A stretch of DNA of 64,000 bases from Ampelocalamus luodianensis (taxonomy: Eukaryota; Streptophyta; Magnoliopsida; Poales; Poaceae), in assembly GCA_036346255.1 (NCBI GenBank), contig CM070628.1:2681840-2745839 (forward strand), given 5' to 3'. Position 1 is the stretch's first letter. Each line of letters starts with the position of its first letter. Position numbers and translations under genes: made by a program. Shown in pieces: positions 1 through 11,879 of the stretch. The notes beneath the pieces are model-generated. The model was given only the letters and a program-made list of their open reading frames with translations, was not told where the DNA came from and did not search any database.

Positions 1-2110
1 GCTAGTGTTTGTAAAAAAAATTTGCAATTTTTGTACAAGGTTATAGTAAAAGAGGATTAAACCAAGTCCTTAATTTTCTCCATTGTGCACCCCAAGTCTT
101 TCTTTTTTTTCTGTTCCATTGGGTTATTTGACTGCGGATAATCTGCATGACTTTTCTTGGAACAGGAGGCTCCTAGTTGAGTGGTCAGCTCTGGTAGGCT
201 GGAATGACCTTCCAGAACCGCCCCAACCACCAACTGTAAAGCAAAAATAATTAATCGAGCTAGTCCTATGGATGAGGTCATGAGAGGAATTGCCCATAGG
301 TTTAGGTTGTGTGCTTCAGGGACGAGATCCTATCTTCCAATTTGTCTCCACTAATTATGCCTGCAAGATCAGCAACTCACTATCTATCTATTGGCTGCCA
401 TTGTTAGTATCACATCATGCTTCGCAAAAAAGTTGTATTTGACGGCTCCAAATATCTTGTATTGTCGATCCCCTCGATAATCCAAACCGAATACATCTAC
501 GAATAAAGAGTGATATTTGCGGGTGCTTTGCTTAATTAGTAGTACTAGCGTGATGGACTTGGTAAATCGATGAATTGTGTGCGGTGTTAGTGTTCCTATC
601 TGAGTGTGTGCTGTTGCAAGTGCATAGTCTGTCAGGAGTATTCTTTGCAAATGATAAGGAAAATAAGATCAGAATCACATGTAACAAGTCATAAAGGAAG
701 GTGACTACGTAAAAAAAAAAAACTACGTCAAAAAAAATAAAGGAAGGTGAGTGTTGAAGGAATAAATTAAAATCTGAAAGTTCGTTATCCTGAAAATTGC
801 AAAGTCTCAACTTTACTCCCATTTGGGGACCAAAATAATTAAAGAGATGGAGAAAACGACCATTCTGCAAGGAAACAACAAAGCAAGAGGCCGGAATTCC
901 ACAAAGACTGGCCAAACATTCCGTGCCTTTTCCAGAAAGGATTCAAGAACTAAGGGATTGCACAATCAACTGGACAATTGTTTGGATCCCATATTCCCTT
1001 CCAGTTTCTTTTATAAATCTACATGGACCATGGCGAATTTCCATCCAAACCATGGGTACTACTTATCATCAGTAAATTAATTTTGCCGGAATTTGGGTGA
1101 TTTCGCCCCCCTCCGAAATTTTTACAATTCGTTAAAAAAAAAAACGAAAATATTTGAATTTGAACCATTTACATCCTAAATTTGATTTCGGACAAAATTC
1201 GGTCAAATTTCGCCCAAATTCCAAGTCCAAATTTCGTCCATTTTGAGAACCCACCGAAATTTTGAACCAAAATTCCGAAATTTCATTCATTTAGTTCCCC
1301 TCCGAAATTATTTTCAAAACGAAATTGTTTTCCCTGCTTATCATACGGAGAGTATGTGACTGAATAAAAAGGGGGAGAAGGAATCTAACCATGCATAGAG
1401 GCAGCCCTTCTCCTGATGGCGCTTCTCGCAGTGACCATAGTAAGACATGTCCTGCGGCGGCGGAGGGCCGTACATCTTCGGTTCTTGTCTTCTCCGCGGC
1501 TTACGCCTGAGGTGAAGCAACCGAGAGCTCTGTTGATAGTGATACTACCTCAATTCTACCTGAAGAGTTGTACTTAGCGTTCGATGCAAATGGGCGTATT
1601 TATAGAGCAGCAAGGGCCAACATTTGTCAATGCCAAGTGTATCTACCTTGGAAGTGCCCTTGCATTGCATCAGATGGAGACAAATGGTGAGATTATTTCC
1701 TGTTGTGCGTGCATGACTTAGCTTCCTTCGAATCGAAGATTTCTAAACTGTCATTTATTTATTTACTTTTGAATTGATTCTACATGGTCATATTTGTTTG
1801 GCAAAAGTTCAAAACAACAAGCGCAACAGGACACAAAATACAAGTACTTTAAATGTAGTAGAGAAGAAACAGGTGTACTAGTGCATTTGTAGTCCATCTT
1901 CAGTTAACATCTCACCTAACCTCGTATGCTGGTGATGTCATTTGGATGGAACCATTCAATCAGTGATCTATATCTGCCCAATATCATGGGACCATTTGTG
2001 AGATTTGAGAAAATAGTATAGTTTTTTGCCAATGAGACATCTCAGTGAGTTGGAGATTTGCGTGGACAAGATGATTGAGTTTTTTCTTCTATTATTTGCG
2101 TGTGAAATAA
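1..2110. other. Gene-poor left edge, no supported gene
   Basis: No ORF here has exon-like features or a recognisable domain. The stretch 1090-1330 is AT-rich and carries many copies of AAATTTCGG/CCGAAATTT-like words, as in a decayed repeat. A short stretch at 1391-1690 reads for about 40 codons at a time in two frames (for example LYLAFDANGRIYRAARA from about 1570). It may be a remnant of a captured exon, but it is broken by stops and I cannot name it. Confidence 0.5.
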
Positions 2111-3271
2111 CAAATCTGCCCCTTCTAAAGATTAAAGTAAAAAATGGCTTCGTGGGTTTGCCGGCGGACGACATGTGTTAAGTCCATGCCTTAGGGGGGG
2201 GACTTCCCTCTTCCACATGATTTAGTTGTAACCCCTAGCCCGGACACCCATGTTGTAATTAATTTATTCATAATTAATTTATTCATAATTAATTAGCCAT
2301 AATTTCGTAATTAATTAGCCGCAATTAATTAGCTATAGTTGATTAGTCATAGTTAAATATTCTTAATTAATTAGCATAATTAATTTAGGTGTAATTAATA
2401 ATTCTAAATTAATAATTAATTATGACTAAATTAACAATATAACCTAATTTCATGCGTCCTGATTTCAGCTCATAACTAATATATGGTGCATGTGATAATA
2501 CAGCATATGATTTCATGTGACAATAATTTTTTTGGTACGTGTGATAATACATAAAAAGTCAGGAATACAAGGAAAGCACATGATTTCGTGTGCCTGATTT
2601 CATATGCCCTATTTGGAATGCGAGTTTTTTTGGCTTTTTCGAAATATTAATTTATTAGTGCAAATTGTTAAAGATTACGATACGTTGTTAAGTAGATACT
2701 GATTAGGCATCTTGACATGTCTAACCCACTTGATCCGCCCCGTACGAGGCCGTTGCCAAAAAACACAAGCAAGTTTTGCATGTTCGATATTGCCTCAATG
2801 CATTTGTTAGGAGCAATCCATCGTTCCTTATTATACACAATCAAATAAACAGATCGTACTATTTAGTCTATGTTTCCCTACCTCCTCAAAATAACTACAC
2901 TTCGGTAATCCTTATGTACAAATTTAACATAATTAGTGCATAATAAAAAAAAACTACTAAATTTCTGGAAAAAAAAAACTAGTAATCCTTACAACTAATT
3001 ATGTATGACTAATTAATTAGTCAAGAACATTTAACTATGACAAATTAATTATGAATAAATTAATTATAACCAATTAATTATAAATAAATTAGTTACAACA
3101 GGGACTTCTGGGCCAGGGGTTACAACTAAATCGTGTGAATGAGAGAAGTCCCTCCCCTGAGGCACGGACTTGGGAAGTCCCCTCCTCTGTGGCACGAACT
3201 TGACATATGTCGTCCGTCTGCGAGTCGGCGGTGGTATTTTTGGCTTTAATCTCCGAAGAAGGCTAGATTTG
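2111..3271. mobile_element. Long-inverted-repeat element, non-autonomous
   Basis: The left arm (about 2111-2300) and right arm (about 3060-3271) are inverted copies. Both contain GATTTAGTTGTAACCCCT, a GACGACAT(A/G)TGT word and a TAATTAATTTATT stretch in matching order. The interior is AT-rich (TTAATTAATTAGCC-type words) with CATGTGATAATAC motifs and no coding capacity. The outermost part of each arm resembles modules at 4590-4790 and 17870-17890, so this is one member of a dispersed family. I could not fix a target-site duplication because the similarity fades outward. It looks like a foldback or MULE-type non-autonomous element; the superfamily is not settled. Confidence 0.6.
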
Positions 3272-4260
3272 CCATTTTGCGTGCAAATAGTGCTATATTA
3301 GCCAAAAACTTAAGATGGCGTGCATCATTTATCAATCATCATATTTCTTGGGCTGTTGAGGTTTTTGATGCATGAGCAAATGCAATCTGGCCTTCTGATA
3401 TATTTTTTTTGTTGCTTTGTGAACTCGATGGATCAGATGAAATCATATATCTGAGTGCCTAACTTATATCGCAATAAAAGAAAATTAAGCAGAAAGCTAT
3501 ACAGTTTTGCAAATCAATTGAGCATTTATTTCCATGCTTCCAGTTGATATTTTTTTTTTCCTTACTGGCTAAGAGATGAGATAAGACTAAGGGGTGAGTA
3601 TCCACGGTACGACTAGAATTATGAGTGGAACGCCTGTTACGTCCTGTTTTTTGTGTGGATTTTCCTTGGCTGACTAGTCGACGACGTTCCAATGTTATAT
3701 GCTGAAATTTGTCAGCATCGATAGGGACAGGATTCATTTCTGACCAACGTGGTATGCATGCCAAAGAAAAGTACATATGTACATTGAATATAACAGACGC
3801 GTCCCACGGCCTTACTTAGCATCAATTAATTGCGAGGAGAACGACTAAGAATGCTGCAATAGACAATGACCGCCTCATAAGACATCGTGCTTACCAGGAA
3901 AGAGTAAAGTTTTTTGTTGCTGTTGTAGCAGACTGGAAACAACGGGGGGAAATGGTAGTAGTAGTAGTGGTACAAAATAGCTTTCGCTGTACTTGGATTA
4001 TTACAAGATTTTGCATAGAGGCGATCAAGACTTCCAAAACGGAGAATGCGAGGCGCCTAAACTTGAATGGAGTACTATTCGTTCTTGGCAACTGTCACGC
4101 GAAATCTACACGGAAACACGACGGCCGAGAAGAATGCTGCAGTCGTGTACTTGTGCCTCTGACTGAGCGAGGAGCACAACACGGCGTTCGGCTCGGCTAG
4201 GCCGCGCGGCAGATGAACAGCAGGACGATCAAACTACTTGCATGGCTGTGGTCAAGGCAA
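3272..4260. other. Intergenic, no supported gene
   Basis: No ORF with domain or exon evidence was found. The stretch includes a short GTAGTAGTAGTAGTGGT microsatellite near 3955. The short ORFs at 3459-3776 (-) and 3952-4200 (+) have no recognisable motif and I do not call them genes. Confidence 0.5.
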
Positions 4261-4261
4261 A

Positions 4262-4553
4262 TCTGTTTGTTACTTACTGCCAGGTCGAGAGACCGCGCCG
4301 TTCATTGCACCCGCCGATCGGGCTGCCGTGTGGCGCGGCGTGGTGCCCGTGCGCGCGAAAGACGAGGCGCGCGCGGGAGGCAGGTGGGCTGACGAGGGGG
4401 CACGGACATGTTATTCACCGGCGTCCGCGCGGGAGGCTGTTTGTTACTGCCAGTTGGAGAGATCGCGCCGTTTATTGCATCCGCCGATCGGACTGCCGTA
4501 TGGCGCGGCGTGGCGTGGTGCCCGTGCGCGCGATGGAAGCTGGACCGCGCGGC
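4262..4553 (+). repeat. GC-rich tandem duplication, about 175-bp period
   Basis: Two diverged copies of one GC-rich segment start near 4262 and 4437. Each begins with CTGTTTGTTACT, contains CCGCCGATCGG and TGGCGCGGCGTGG, and ends in GTGGTGCCCGTGCGCGCG. Three overlapping reading frames are open through it, as expected for CpG-rich low-complexity DNA, so the ORFs are not evidence of a gene. Confidence 0.75.
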
Positions 4554-4795
4554 GGAAAGACTAGTCCCGCACGAGTTTTTTCTCTCTCTCTAATATAGCA
4601 TTTTTTACATGATCAGTAGCAAATTTAGCCTTCTCTTCGTATCAAAACTAAAAATAGCACCACATAGCTATCGATCGGTGGAAAGACGAGTCCCGCACGA
4701 GTTTTTTTTCCCTCTAATATAGCATTTTTGACGTACTCAATAGCAAATTTAACATTCTCTTTGAATCAAAGCTAAAAATAGCACCACACAGCGGC
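4554..4795 (+). repeat. Tandem duplication, 126-bp period
   Basis: Copies start at 4554 and 4680. Each begins GGAAAGAC(T/G)AGTCCCGCACG and contains CTCTAATATAGCATTTTT. Each also has a (T/A)AGCAAATTTA word and ends in CTAAAAATAGCACCACA. The same terminal words occur, inverted, at the right end of the 2111-3271 element, linking the two. Confidence 0.8.
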
Positions 4796-5011
4796 CCGTG
4801 GGCGACATATCGTCTCGTTCGCGTGTCGGGTGCTCAGAGCCCCTCGTCCGCACGCCAGGGACCTGGTGCAGCCGAGTCCGTACGCCCCTGGCCAAACTCG
4901 CCACGTCCGTGCGGCAGGGGCACGACACACTACACACCCGTCATTCCCATGTGAAATTTATTTTTGGAATGAAATTCTCTGATTTTTATTTGAACGATTT
5001 CATGTGATAAT
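4796..5011. mobile_element. Module of unnamed dispersed repeat family
   Basis: This GC-rich segment carries repeated TCCG(C/T)ACG and GGCAGGGGCACGAC words followed by an AT-rich ATTTATTTTTGGAATGAAATTC stretch. Its reverse complement aligns with 17660-17890, sharing ATTCCA-AAAATTAAAT, GTGCCC, GGACGAG and CGACATGTCGTC-like words. It is truncated on the right by the solo LTR inserted after 5011. Confidence 0.6.
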
Positions 5012-8000
5012 TGTAACATCCCAATTTTTATGGCTTTTTAAAAAAGTTTTAAAATAAAAATAGCCATTCGATTTTTATTAAATTATCAAAGCTTAACTTG
5101 AAATTTTAGAAAAAAATAAAATAATTTAATCAAACATCAATTAATTCAAAATTTGTTTTATTTAAGTTTTCTAGATTTTTCTTAAATTTAAAGTCAAAAA
5201 TATTATTTTAAGTATTTTTCTGGAACTTAAAAAGGGTTTTCCTTTTTGTCCCGAAATTAAAAATAATTTATTTGCTAAATTAAAAAGTAAAGTTAAGTTG
5301 TAAATAATTTTATTAAGTGCAAAATGATTCAAGGAATTTATGTGTGTTTTTTCATAATTTTTGAACTTTTTTTGCTATTTTCTAAAATCCAATTCGATAT
5401 GTTGCATTTTCTATAAATCAAAAACCAATTAAAAATCTAGAAATTGTTTTAGGCCAAAAGCCTTAGCTCCCGTCCCATTCCTCCCTTCCCCCGGCCCAAC
5501 TCAGCCGTGTCAGCCCACCTCTCTCCCTCGCCCTTTCTCACCGACAGGTGGGGCCCATTTGTCGGCCTCCTCCTCCTTTCTGCTCATCTTCCCCGGCGCT
5601 CCCATGCCGTCCGCAGTGCCGCCCATGCCGCACGTTTTTCGCCAGTCGCCTCGCCGTCACCCATCCCCTGCTGACAGCGCGCCATGCCTCCCTGCCCATC
5701 TCCTGTCCTACCGCACCCGCACCATGTCCTCTCCCGTGCACTATGCCCTCTCCCATGCCGCCGCACCAACCGCGTCGTCGTGAATCCCGCTCCTCCCATC
5801 TCCTTCCCCACTCCTCCCTGGCTCCTATAAAGGGAAGCACAGGGAGCCCTTCGCCCTCCTCTCTCTTTCCCCCCGCTTATCCCCTCTCTCGCCTCCATTC
5901 ATCGGATCTTCAAGCTTGAAGCTCGTCGATCGAGCTTCGCTCCACCGTGTCTTGCGCCGCCACCGTCAAAGCTCCGACGACATTGTCTACATGCTCAAGT
6001 TCACAAGGCCACGTTCTATCTCGTGTGCGCGTTAACTTCACCGGGAACCCACCGGCTTCGTCGCCCACTTCGTCGCGTATCGCCGCCACTCATCGGTTCA
6101 CCGCCGACCACCTTGTGGTGTTTCGTCGCCGCTGCTTAGCGCACCAAGTCCAGTATCGCCTTGCCCTCCTTTTGCACGCACCCCTTCACCTCGCTGTGGC
6201 GCGTAGCGCTTGTGAGCTACGTGCCCGCGCCTCCGCCGTCCGCAGTGCCGACGTGGCCACCACGTGGCAGGCCACATCATGGCCACCTCCTCCCTCTGCT
6301 GACATGGCTACCCAGTCAAGCCCATGTGGCTTTTCCCTTCTTTTCCTTAAGAAAAATATTTCAGCAAAAAATGAAATTCTAGCCGTTGACGTCAGCATGA
6401 CACAATAATTGATTTTCCTTTAGAAAATTAATCCCGAAAATCCGAAAATCCCCTTTTTCATCATTTCATGTGTTTTCAACCTTTCGAGAGTCTGCTCTCC
6501 TTCGTTCGAGCTCCAATTTCAGTGATTCAAATTTCTAAATTTATCTAAAATCAAGATCTAGATATCTATATTGAAATTATTTAATTTAGAGTTTATTTTA
6601 ATTTACTTCATTTTCGTGTGTAGATTTTGACGACTCCAGGGAACCCGAACTCTTTGAAGAGTTAGATCCTCAAGCATTTGAGCAAAGCAAGTTACATCTT
6701 TGATCATATTTGAATCCTAGTATTTCAAATTATTTAAATTCTATTTTAAATTATTATTGCATGCTTATTTAAATTTAAGTAATTTAAAGTCCTGTTTTCA
6801 AGTTATAGTTATTCCCAATTCTATTGTATAGTCAATCTTGTTATTAAATTAGTCACCCTTGACATCATAAATGAAAATCTAGTTTATGCAATAACATGAA
6901 CTAGAACATGTTGAAAAACTTGATGCTTAGACAAAGCTTAGACAAAAAATATTTAACTTGGGGAATTTAGCCAAATGTTCAACTATGATAACTATGATTT
7001 AACATGATGTTATGGTATTGCTCCTACTATAGAAATTTTGGAAAATAATTTAACATGGAAAAAAAATAAAAAGTGGTTTGGACTTAAGCGAAATTGATGT
7101 TTAGATGGTGCACGTTGTTGCACGGAATCGAGTCATTTCTATGATCGAGGCCTAGGGGTTATTTCAAAAAGTCGCCCAAGTCAGTTAAGGACCGATCTTT
7201 GAGCCGCGTCTTGCTAAGCCCCATTGTACTACCACATATCCTGTGTGGGCAGGACTAGGCTAAATAATTTGTAATATTACACCGTGGTTGTGCCATTCGG
7301 TTGCATGTGTGTCAGAATGACCTATTTTTATGTATTCTGACATGGTGCAAGAGGAGCCTTAAATCCAGCGGGTTTCTATCCAAAGGAAGCGAAACCTTAG
7401 CTAGGCAGGACTACGGTGGGATGGTGCATTGTAAAAGCCTTGTGATATTACTTAGTCGCACACCTACGGAAGTGTGTTAGACGGACAGTATAAGATGATT
7501 ATCTCTTGTGGGTAAAATTGTACAACCTCTGCAGAGTGTTAAGAACTATTTGGATAGCCATGTCCATGATCACGGACATGCTAAGAAAAGCCACTCAAAG
7601 TTAGAATTTTGATTTTGATTTCAAAAAGGTTTAACAGATGGTTTTGAATAATTTATCCAATCGGGAAAGTGGGCGGGTTTGCCATGTGATAGGAGGGTAT
7701 CCCTCACCATTTTGTGTGAATGTTATCTATCTATGAAACTTGGAAATTTAGAAAATGAAGTTTAGTTATAGAATAACTGCTTTGAAACTTAATATGAATA
7801 TTTAAATAAAAATATCGTTTTATGCAAACTGAGCCATATAAGCCCTCCTTCAATAAATCCTCGCATGCATTGTAAGATGTTATTGGGTGTAACTTGCGGA
7901 GTATATTCATTTGTACTCACCTTACTTAAAATATTGTTGCTTAGATGAAGAGTACTATGAGGAGAATGAGGCCCTGGACGACTAGGCTACACCCCCAGAC

Positions 8001-8221
8001 GATTGCCTGTGGCGAATCATGTGGTCTACCTTACTGCTCTTTGCTTCCGCTGTATTTTGGATATTGGCTTTAAGCCCCTTTTATAACAAAATTGAATTAT
8101 TATGATTGAACCGCATGTTATGGTTGTGTTATCATCTTTTGTTTGACTGTGTACACTAGCTGTTCCTGTACTAGTATATAAAGCACAGAGAATTTCGGAT
8201 CCTTCGCTCCTGGGTTTGACA
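5012..8221 (+). mobile_element. Solo LTR, 3.2 kb, Gypsy-type
   Basis: The segment begins TGTAACATCCCAA and ends GGGTTTGACA, and is bounded by the perfect 5-bp duplication ATAAT (5007-5011 and 8222-8226). No second LTR, primer-binding site or gag/pol sequence is present, so this is a solo LTR left by intra-element recombination. A TATA box is at 5826. Upstream of it is a GC-rich, C-rich stretch that produces several overlapping long ORFs with no coding meaning. The size and the TGTAACATCC start fit grass Tekay/Del-type Gypsy elements; that lineage is inference. A related truncated copy occupies roughly 53738-56095. Confidence 0.9.
5826..5832 (+). promoter_or_regulatory. LTR TATA box
   Basis: TATAAAG lies in CTCCTATAAAGGGAAGC, inside the solo LTR. 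The related LTR at 53.7-56.1 kb has CTATAATAGC at the equivalent place, followed in both by CAGGGAGCC. Positional conservation supports a U3/R promoter. Activity today is unknown. Confidence 0.6.
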
Positions 8222-8345
8222 ATAATAGAGCACATGATTTCATGTGACAATGCATTTTTTTGTAGATGTGACAATATATTTTTGGTATATATGATAATAC
8301 ATAGAAAGTCAGGCTACAAGGAAAGTGTGTGATAATACATTTTCA
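8222..8345. mobile_element. Flank of solo LTR, repeat-family interior
   Basis: This stretch starts with the target duplication ATAAT and contains ATGATTTCATGTGACAAT, GATAATACATA and AAAGTCAGG. The same words occur in the same order at 2500-2580 inside the long-inverted-repeat element. The solo LTR therefore landed inside a member of that family. Confidence 0.6.
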
Positions 8346-8399
8346 TGATGGCAATACAACATACAAACAGTGGAACTAAAACAAACAGGGTAATGCCTA

Positions 8400-10184
8400 G
8401 ACGAGCTCGGTTTGTTGGGGGCAATCCTATATGGAGTGGCCAAGGGTCTTGCATATCCGACACTTCCTCGCACGGGTCTGGCTCCTACGCTGATTGTCAT
8501 CCATGTTATTTTGGAAACGCTGCATCTCGCATCGCCCCTTTCGAGTTACCTTCAAGGCTTTGTTCGGACCCCATTTCACCATCTCCGCCCAAAGATCTCT
8601 ATAGATGGTGCATGTCATAATACTCAGAGATGTATGACGTAATATCTTCTTGATTTACGTGCACGCCTTGTACATATACGAGCGTGGCTTGTGCAGGAGC
8701 TTTGACTTGTTGCACGTGCATGTAGCCACATCACCGAGGGTGCAAGCATGCTTTCTTTCCCCCATGGCATGACTATTGGCATATTTCTGCCTCTGCCGGA
8801 TCTCGTACTTCCTCCTCAGCCATCGATTATCTGGATATCGTGCATACGAGTTTTCTGCATCTTCTGATCCATATACCTCTACATGTTCTCGGACCACCGC
8901 TTTCCTTCTTCCAACTGTTGTCTCGCTGCAGTGGCTCTATTTATGAAGTAACAGACTGTGCGATTACAAGTCTCCTCAACGATCGTGGTGATAGGGAGAG
9001 ACTCCTAGATGCCCCGCTTGCCCCCTGTTGTCTCTCCTGTGCCTCTAGATGGAACTCTCTTGTATATCTCGTAGGTCTCAAACTTTTGCCTCTGGTTTTT
9101 CATGCATAACGTCTTGAACGTATTCATTAGTTCTTGACTGTTCAATGCAAGATGCCTCATGCACCACCGGGTTTTCACGTCGTTCTACTAGTAGAGGGTT
9201 GTGTCATATTCTTCATGGTGTTGAGAGCGGACAACAACCCTGCATTGTGGTTTGTAATATGGCATATGTTGGGCCGGTCTCCCACAACCGTCCATTTGAC
9301 ATTTGCAAGGAACCACATCCAACTAACTGTGTTCTCATTCTTTATGATGGCATGTGCAACCAGAAAAGGCTGGTCATTTGCATCGACCGACACCGTGGTG
9401 AGAATGACGTCTTTGTACCTTCCGGTGAAGAAAGTGTCATATATTGTGAGCACTAGCGTGACAGCAGTTAAAGCTCTCTATGGTCTAGAAGAAAGCCCAG
9501 AACACACGGTCCAGCATGTAGCAGTTAGGATCTTCTCTTTCTATTTTATTTATGTACGTGTCGGGATTTGCTTCGGCAATCTAGTGAAGCATCCTTGGCA
9601 AAAGATTATACGCCTCCTCATATGTCCTGTACATGGCCTTGATCACCTTCTGCTTGGCTCATTGGGCATTGTTGTTGCTGACTGCATAACCAACCAGATT
9701 GACAACTTCTAGCAATAGCATCTTGGGGGAAATGGACACATCCTCCACAACTAAGTGGCTGATGAGGCTTGTCACATATGCGGAAGTCACATTCCGATGT
9801 TGCTGTAGCGGCTCACTCAACTCGCAAGTGCGGTCAATCACCGTCTTGACCGTGAAGACTATGCCATAGAACTTCGCCTTGCGAGCACTGATCTTGCCAG
9901 GGCAGCCTTCCGCTACACACTTTACTGCGTAATGGACTGAGTTAGACCGGTGCACCCACTGATGGACACTGCGTACCGTGTTATAGCTTATTGCACGACT
10001 ATCTTACTTGGGTAGTGCTACCCAACTAACAGGGTGTCAACATGAAACCCCCACTGCGACCTATCTTCTGATGGTAGTACAGCGATTGCACTGCAAGATC
10101 ATCCAGTCTGGATGACACGTATGGCACCTCCGATAACACAATTATGCTAACCGGACCACCATCGCCGACCGGACCACCACCGCT
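8400..10184 (-). pseudogene. Mutator-like (MULE) transposase pseudogene, main part
   Basis: Read on the minus strand from about 9955 downward, it shows the domain order of a MuDR-type transposase. First is a DNA-binding segment (CVAEGCPGKISARK, then HRNVTSAYVTSLI). Next is the AKQKVIKAMYRTYEEAYN helix near 9650. Then comes the MULE catalytic-domain core (DTFFTGRYKDVILTTVSVDA, then FLVAHAIIKNENTVSWMWFL) at 9453-9300. A SWIM finger (CTCNKSKLLH..C) follows near 8720 and a CX2CX4HX4C zinc knuckle (CRICKTLGH) near 8440. In-frame stops occur after YAVSNNNAQ, after PRMLH and within the zinc knuckle, and frames change between segments, so it is dead. The N-terminal part continues at 15655-15294 across an inserted solo LTR. 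Confidence 0.85.
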
Positions 10185-11123
10185 TCCACTGTAACATCCC
10201 AATTTTGGGCTTGTGTTTCAAATGTAAGAAAATGAGTAGAAATTAAAACTTTTTCTTACATTCTGTATTTCCTATTGTACCCAGCAAGTATTGTACAAGA
10301 AGTTATGGAAATACAAAGTCACAAGTCTTTTGATCCAAACCTTGGACCAGTGCCTTGTTAAATTTTTGGAGGAAAATCCACAGCCCCAAAGCCTCTGAAA
10401 ATTTTATGCTAGGTCCTCGTGTGAGCTAGCAAGCTCCTGTAAAATTTCATAATTTTTGGAGTTCTATTGCTACCTCAAACAATTCTCCAAATGTCAGCCT
10501 TTCTCTAATACCAGAAAATTCAAATCTGGTTGGAGTCAAACACGGGCTCGGACCCGAGCCCAACTCGATCGACTCGGTCGAGCCAAGTGCGCAGCGCCGC
10601 ACCCGAGCTCGATCTCGTGCGCGCTCGTTCTAGCCGTTGGATTTCAATCCACCGCTCACGACCTCCCCACTGATCTGAGGACCTCTTGAGCGCCCTCAGC
10701 GCCTCGGGGTGGTCCAAGCCACTGGATCTCCATCCAGCGGTCACGACCTCCCAGGACCTCCTCGCCCGCGCAAGACCTCCCCACCTCGGCGATTCTTGGA
10801 CGTCCAGGACCACCCCAAGCAAATCTGGGACGTCCAGGACCTCTCCTTCGGCTCTGTTCTTCTTCCTCTCGACCTCCTGGAGGTCTGGTCATCATGGTTT
10901 TCCCGCACCGTGCGTGTGTCAGGGTCAGAGCAGTTGGGGGCAGTGAGATGTCACCTTTTGCCTCTTGTCATCGGCTCTTTCTACTGACATGCATTTATTG
11001 CCAGTCAGCTTTAACCTCCAAAGTCTTCACTTGCTCTGCCACTTGTCCTGTCGTGCGTGCCGTTGGCAGGGGCATGGTTCTTGCTCACAGTAGGTTGCCC
11101 TAGCCCTTGCCAAGCTCCCAGGC

Positions 11124-11131
11124 TATACATA
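11124..11131 (+). promoter_or_regulatory. Putative LTR TATA box
   Basis: TATACATA occurs in AGGCTATACATAGCCTG. The related LTR copy has GGGCTATAAAAGAGCCC at 46381, so this is the matching promoter position with a weaker box. Confidence 0.5.
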
Positions 11132-11879
11132 GCCTGAAAACTCCCTCTCCTTTTCCTTTCGTTCTTGGCTGTGCTTGGGCTCCCTCAGTTGAGTGGTCCT
11201 CAAACTCAAACCCCAAGAACACCACCACCCCGAAACCTCCATTGTCACCTTGGAGCTCCCTGCCGAAGCTCGAGCTCCAGTGGTTCCATCCACGTTCTTG
11301 CCTGTTTTCCTTGTCATCTCGAGCACCTCGAGCATTCTCTAACTTGCTGTGGTTGTCCATCGCAGAGGTGGTCAAGTTGGGGAGCTGCTTGTCGGGGTCG
11401 AGGTCGTCTTCTTCTCCTTCGCCGGCAACCACATCACCGCGGGACTTCATCGACCTCCTCCAAGTCCCTCCGTCTTCCTCCGACCTTCCCTACACTCGGG
11501 TGAGTCCATTTTAGTCCCTTAGGGCTTAGGGTCTAGCTAGCTTAGCTCGTGGCGCTCAGCTTTGTCATTTTCGGTTTTTGCCGAAACACTTGTCCTCCGT
11601 CATTCTCCGGCTCGCCGGCGTTTAAGGCCGTCGCCGCCGTCGAGAGTGCCTCCGCTAGGTCCGCGACACTATTGCGAGTATGTCGGTGCCCTTGGTCGGC
11701 GCCGCGAGGTCCCCATCGCCGCGGCAAACCGTTGAGCCCGCCGATTTTGCCGGCTCAAACTCCGTTTGCTCATCCGTTAGGACATCTTAAATGCCCATTT
11801 ATTACCAATCATCGAGAGCGAGTGAGTGTCTTAGCCGCCACCCTTTGTCGCCGTCCCGAGGTCCCGCGCTTTACACAAA

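Noticed and set aside
4238..4598. Three overlapping plus-strand ORFs of 61-118 codons
   Set aside because: They run through a CpG-rich tandem duplication. All three frames are open and each just repeats its own segment.
5548..5919. Overlapping Pro/Ser-rich ORFs of 74-123 codons
   Set aside because: They lie inside the solo LTR upstream of and across its TATA box. C-rich LTR sequence opens all frames and no retroviral-type protein domain is present.
8345..8620. 91-codon plus-strand ORF
   Set aside because: It is antisense to the zinc-knuckle end of the MULE transposase pseudogene, which explains the open frame.
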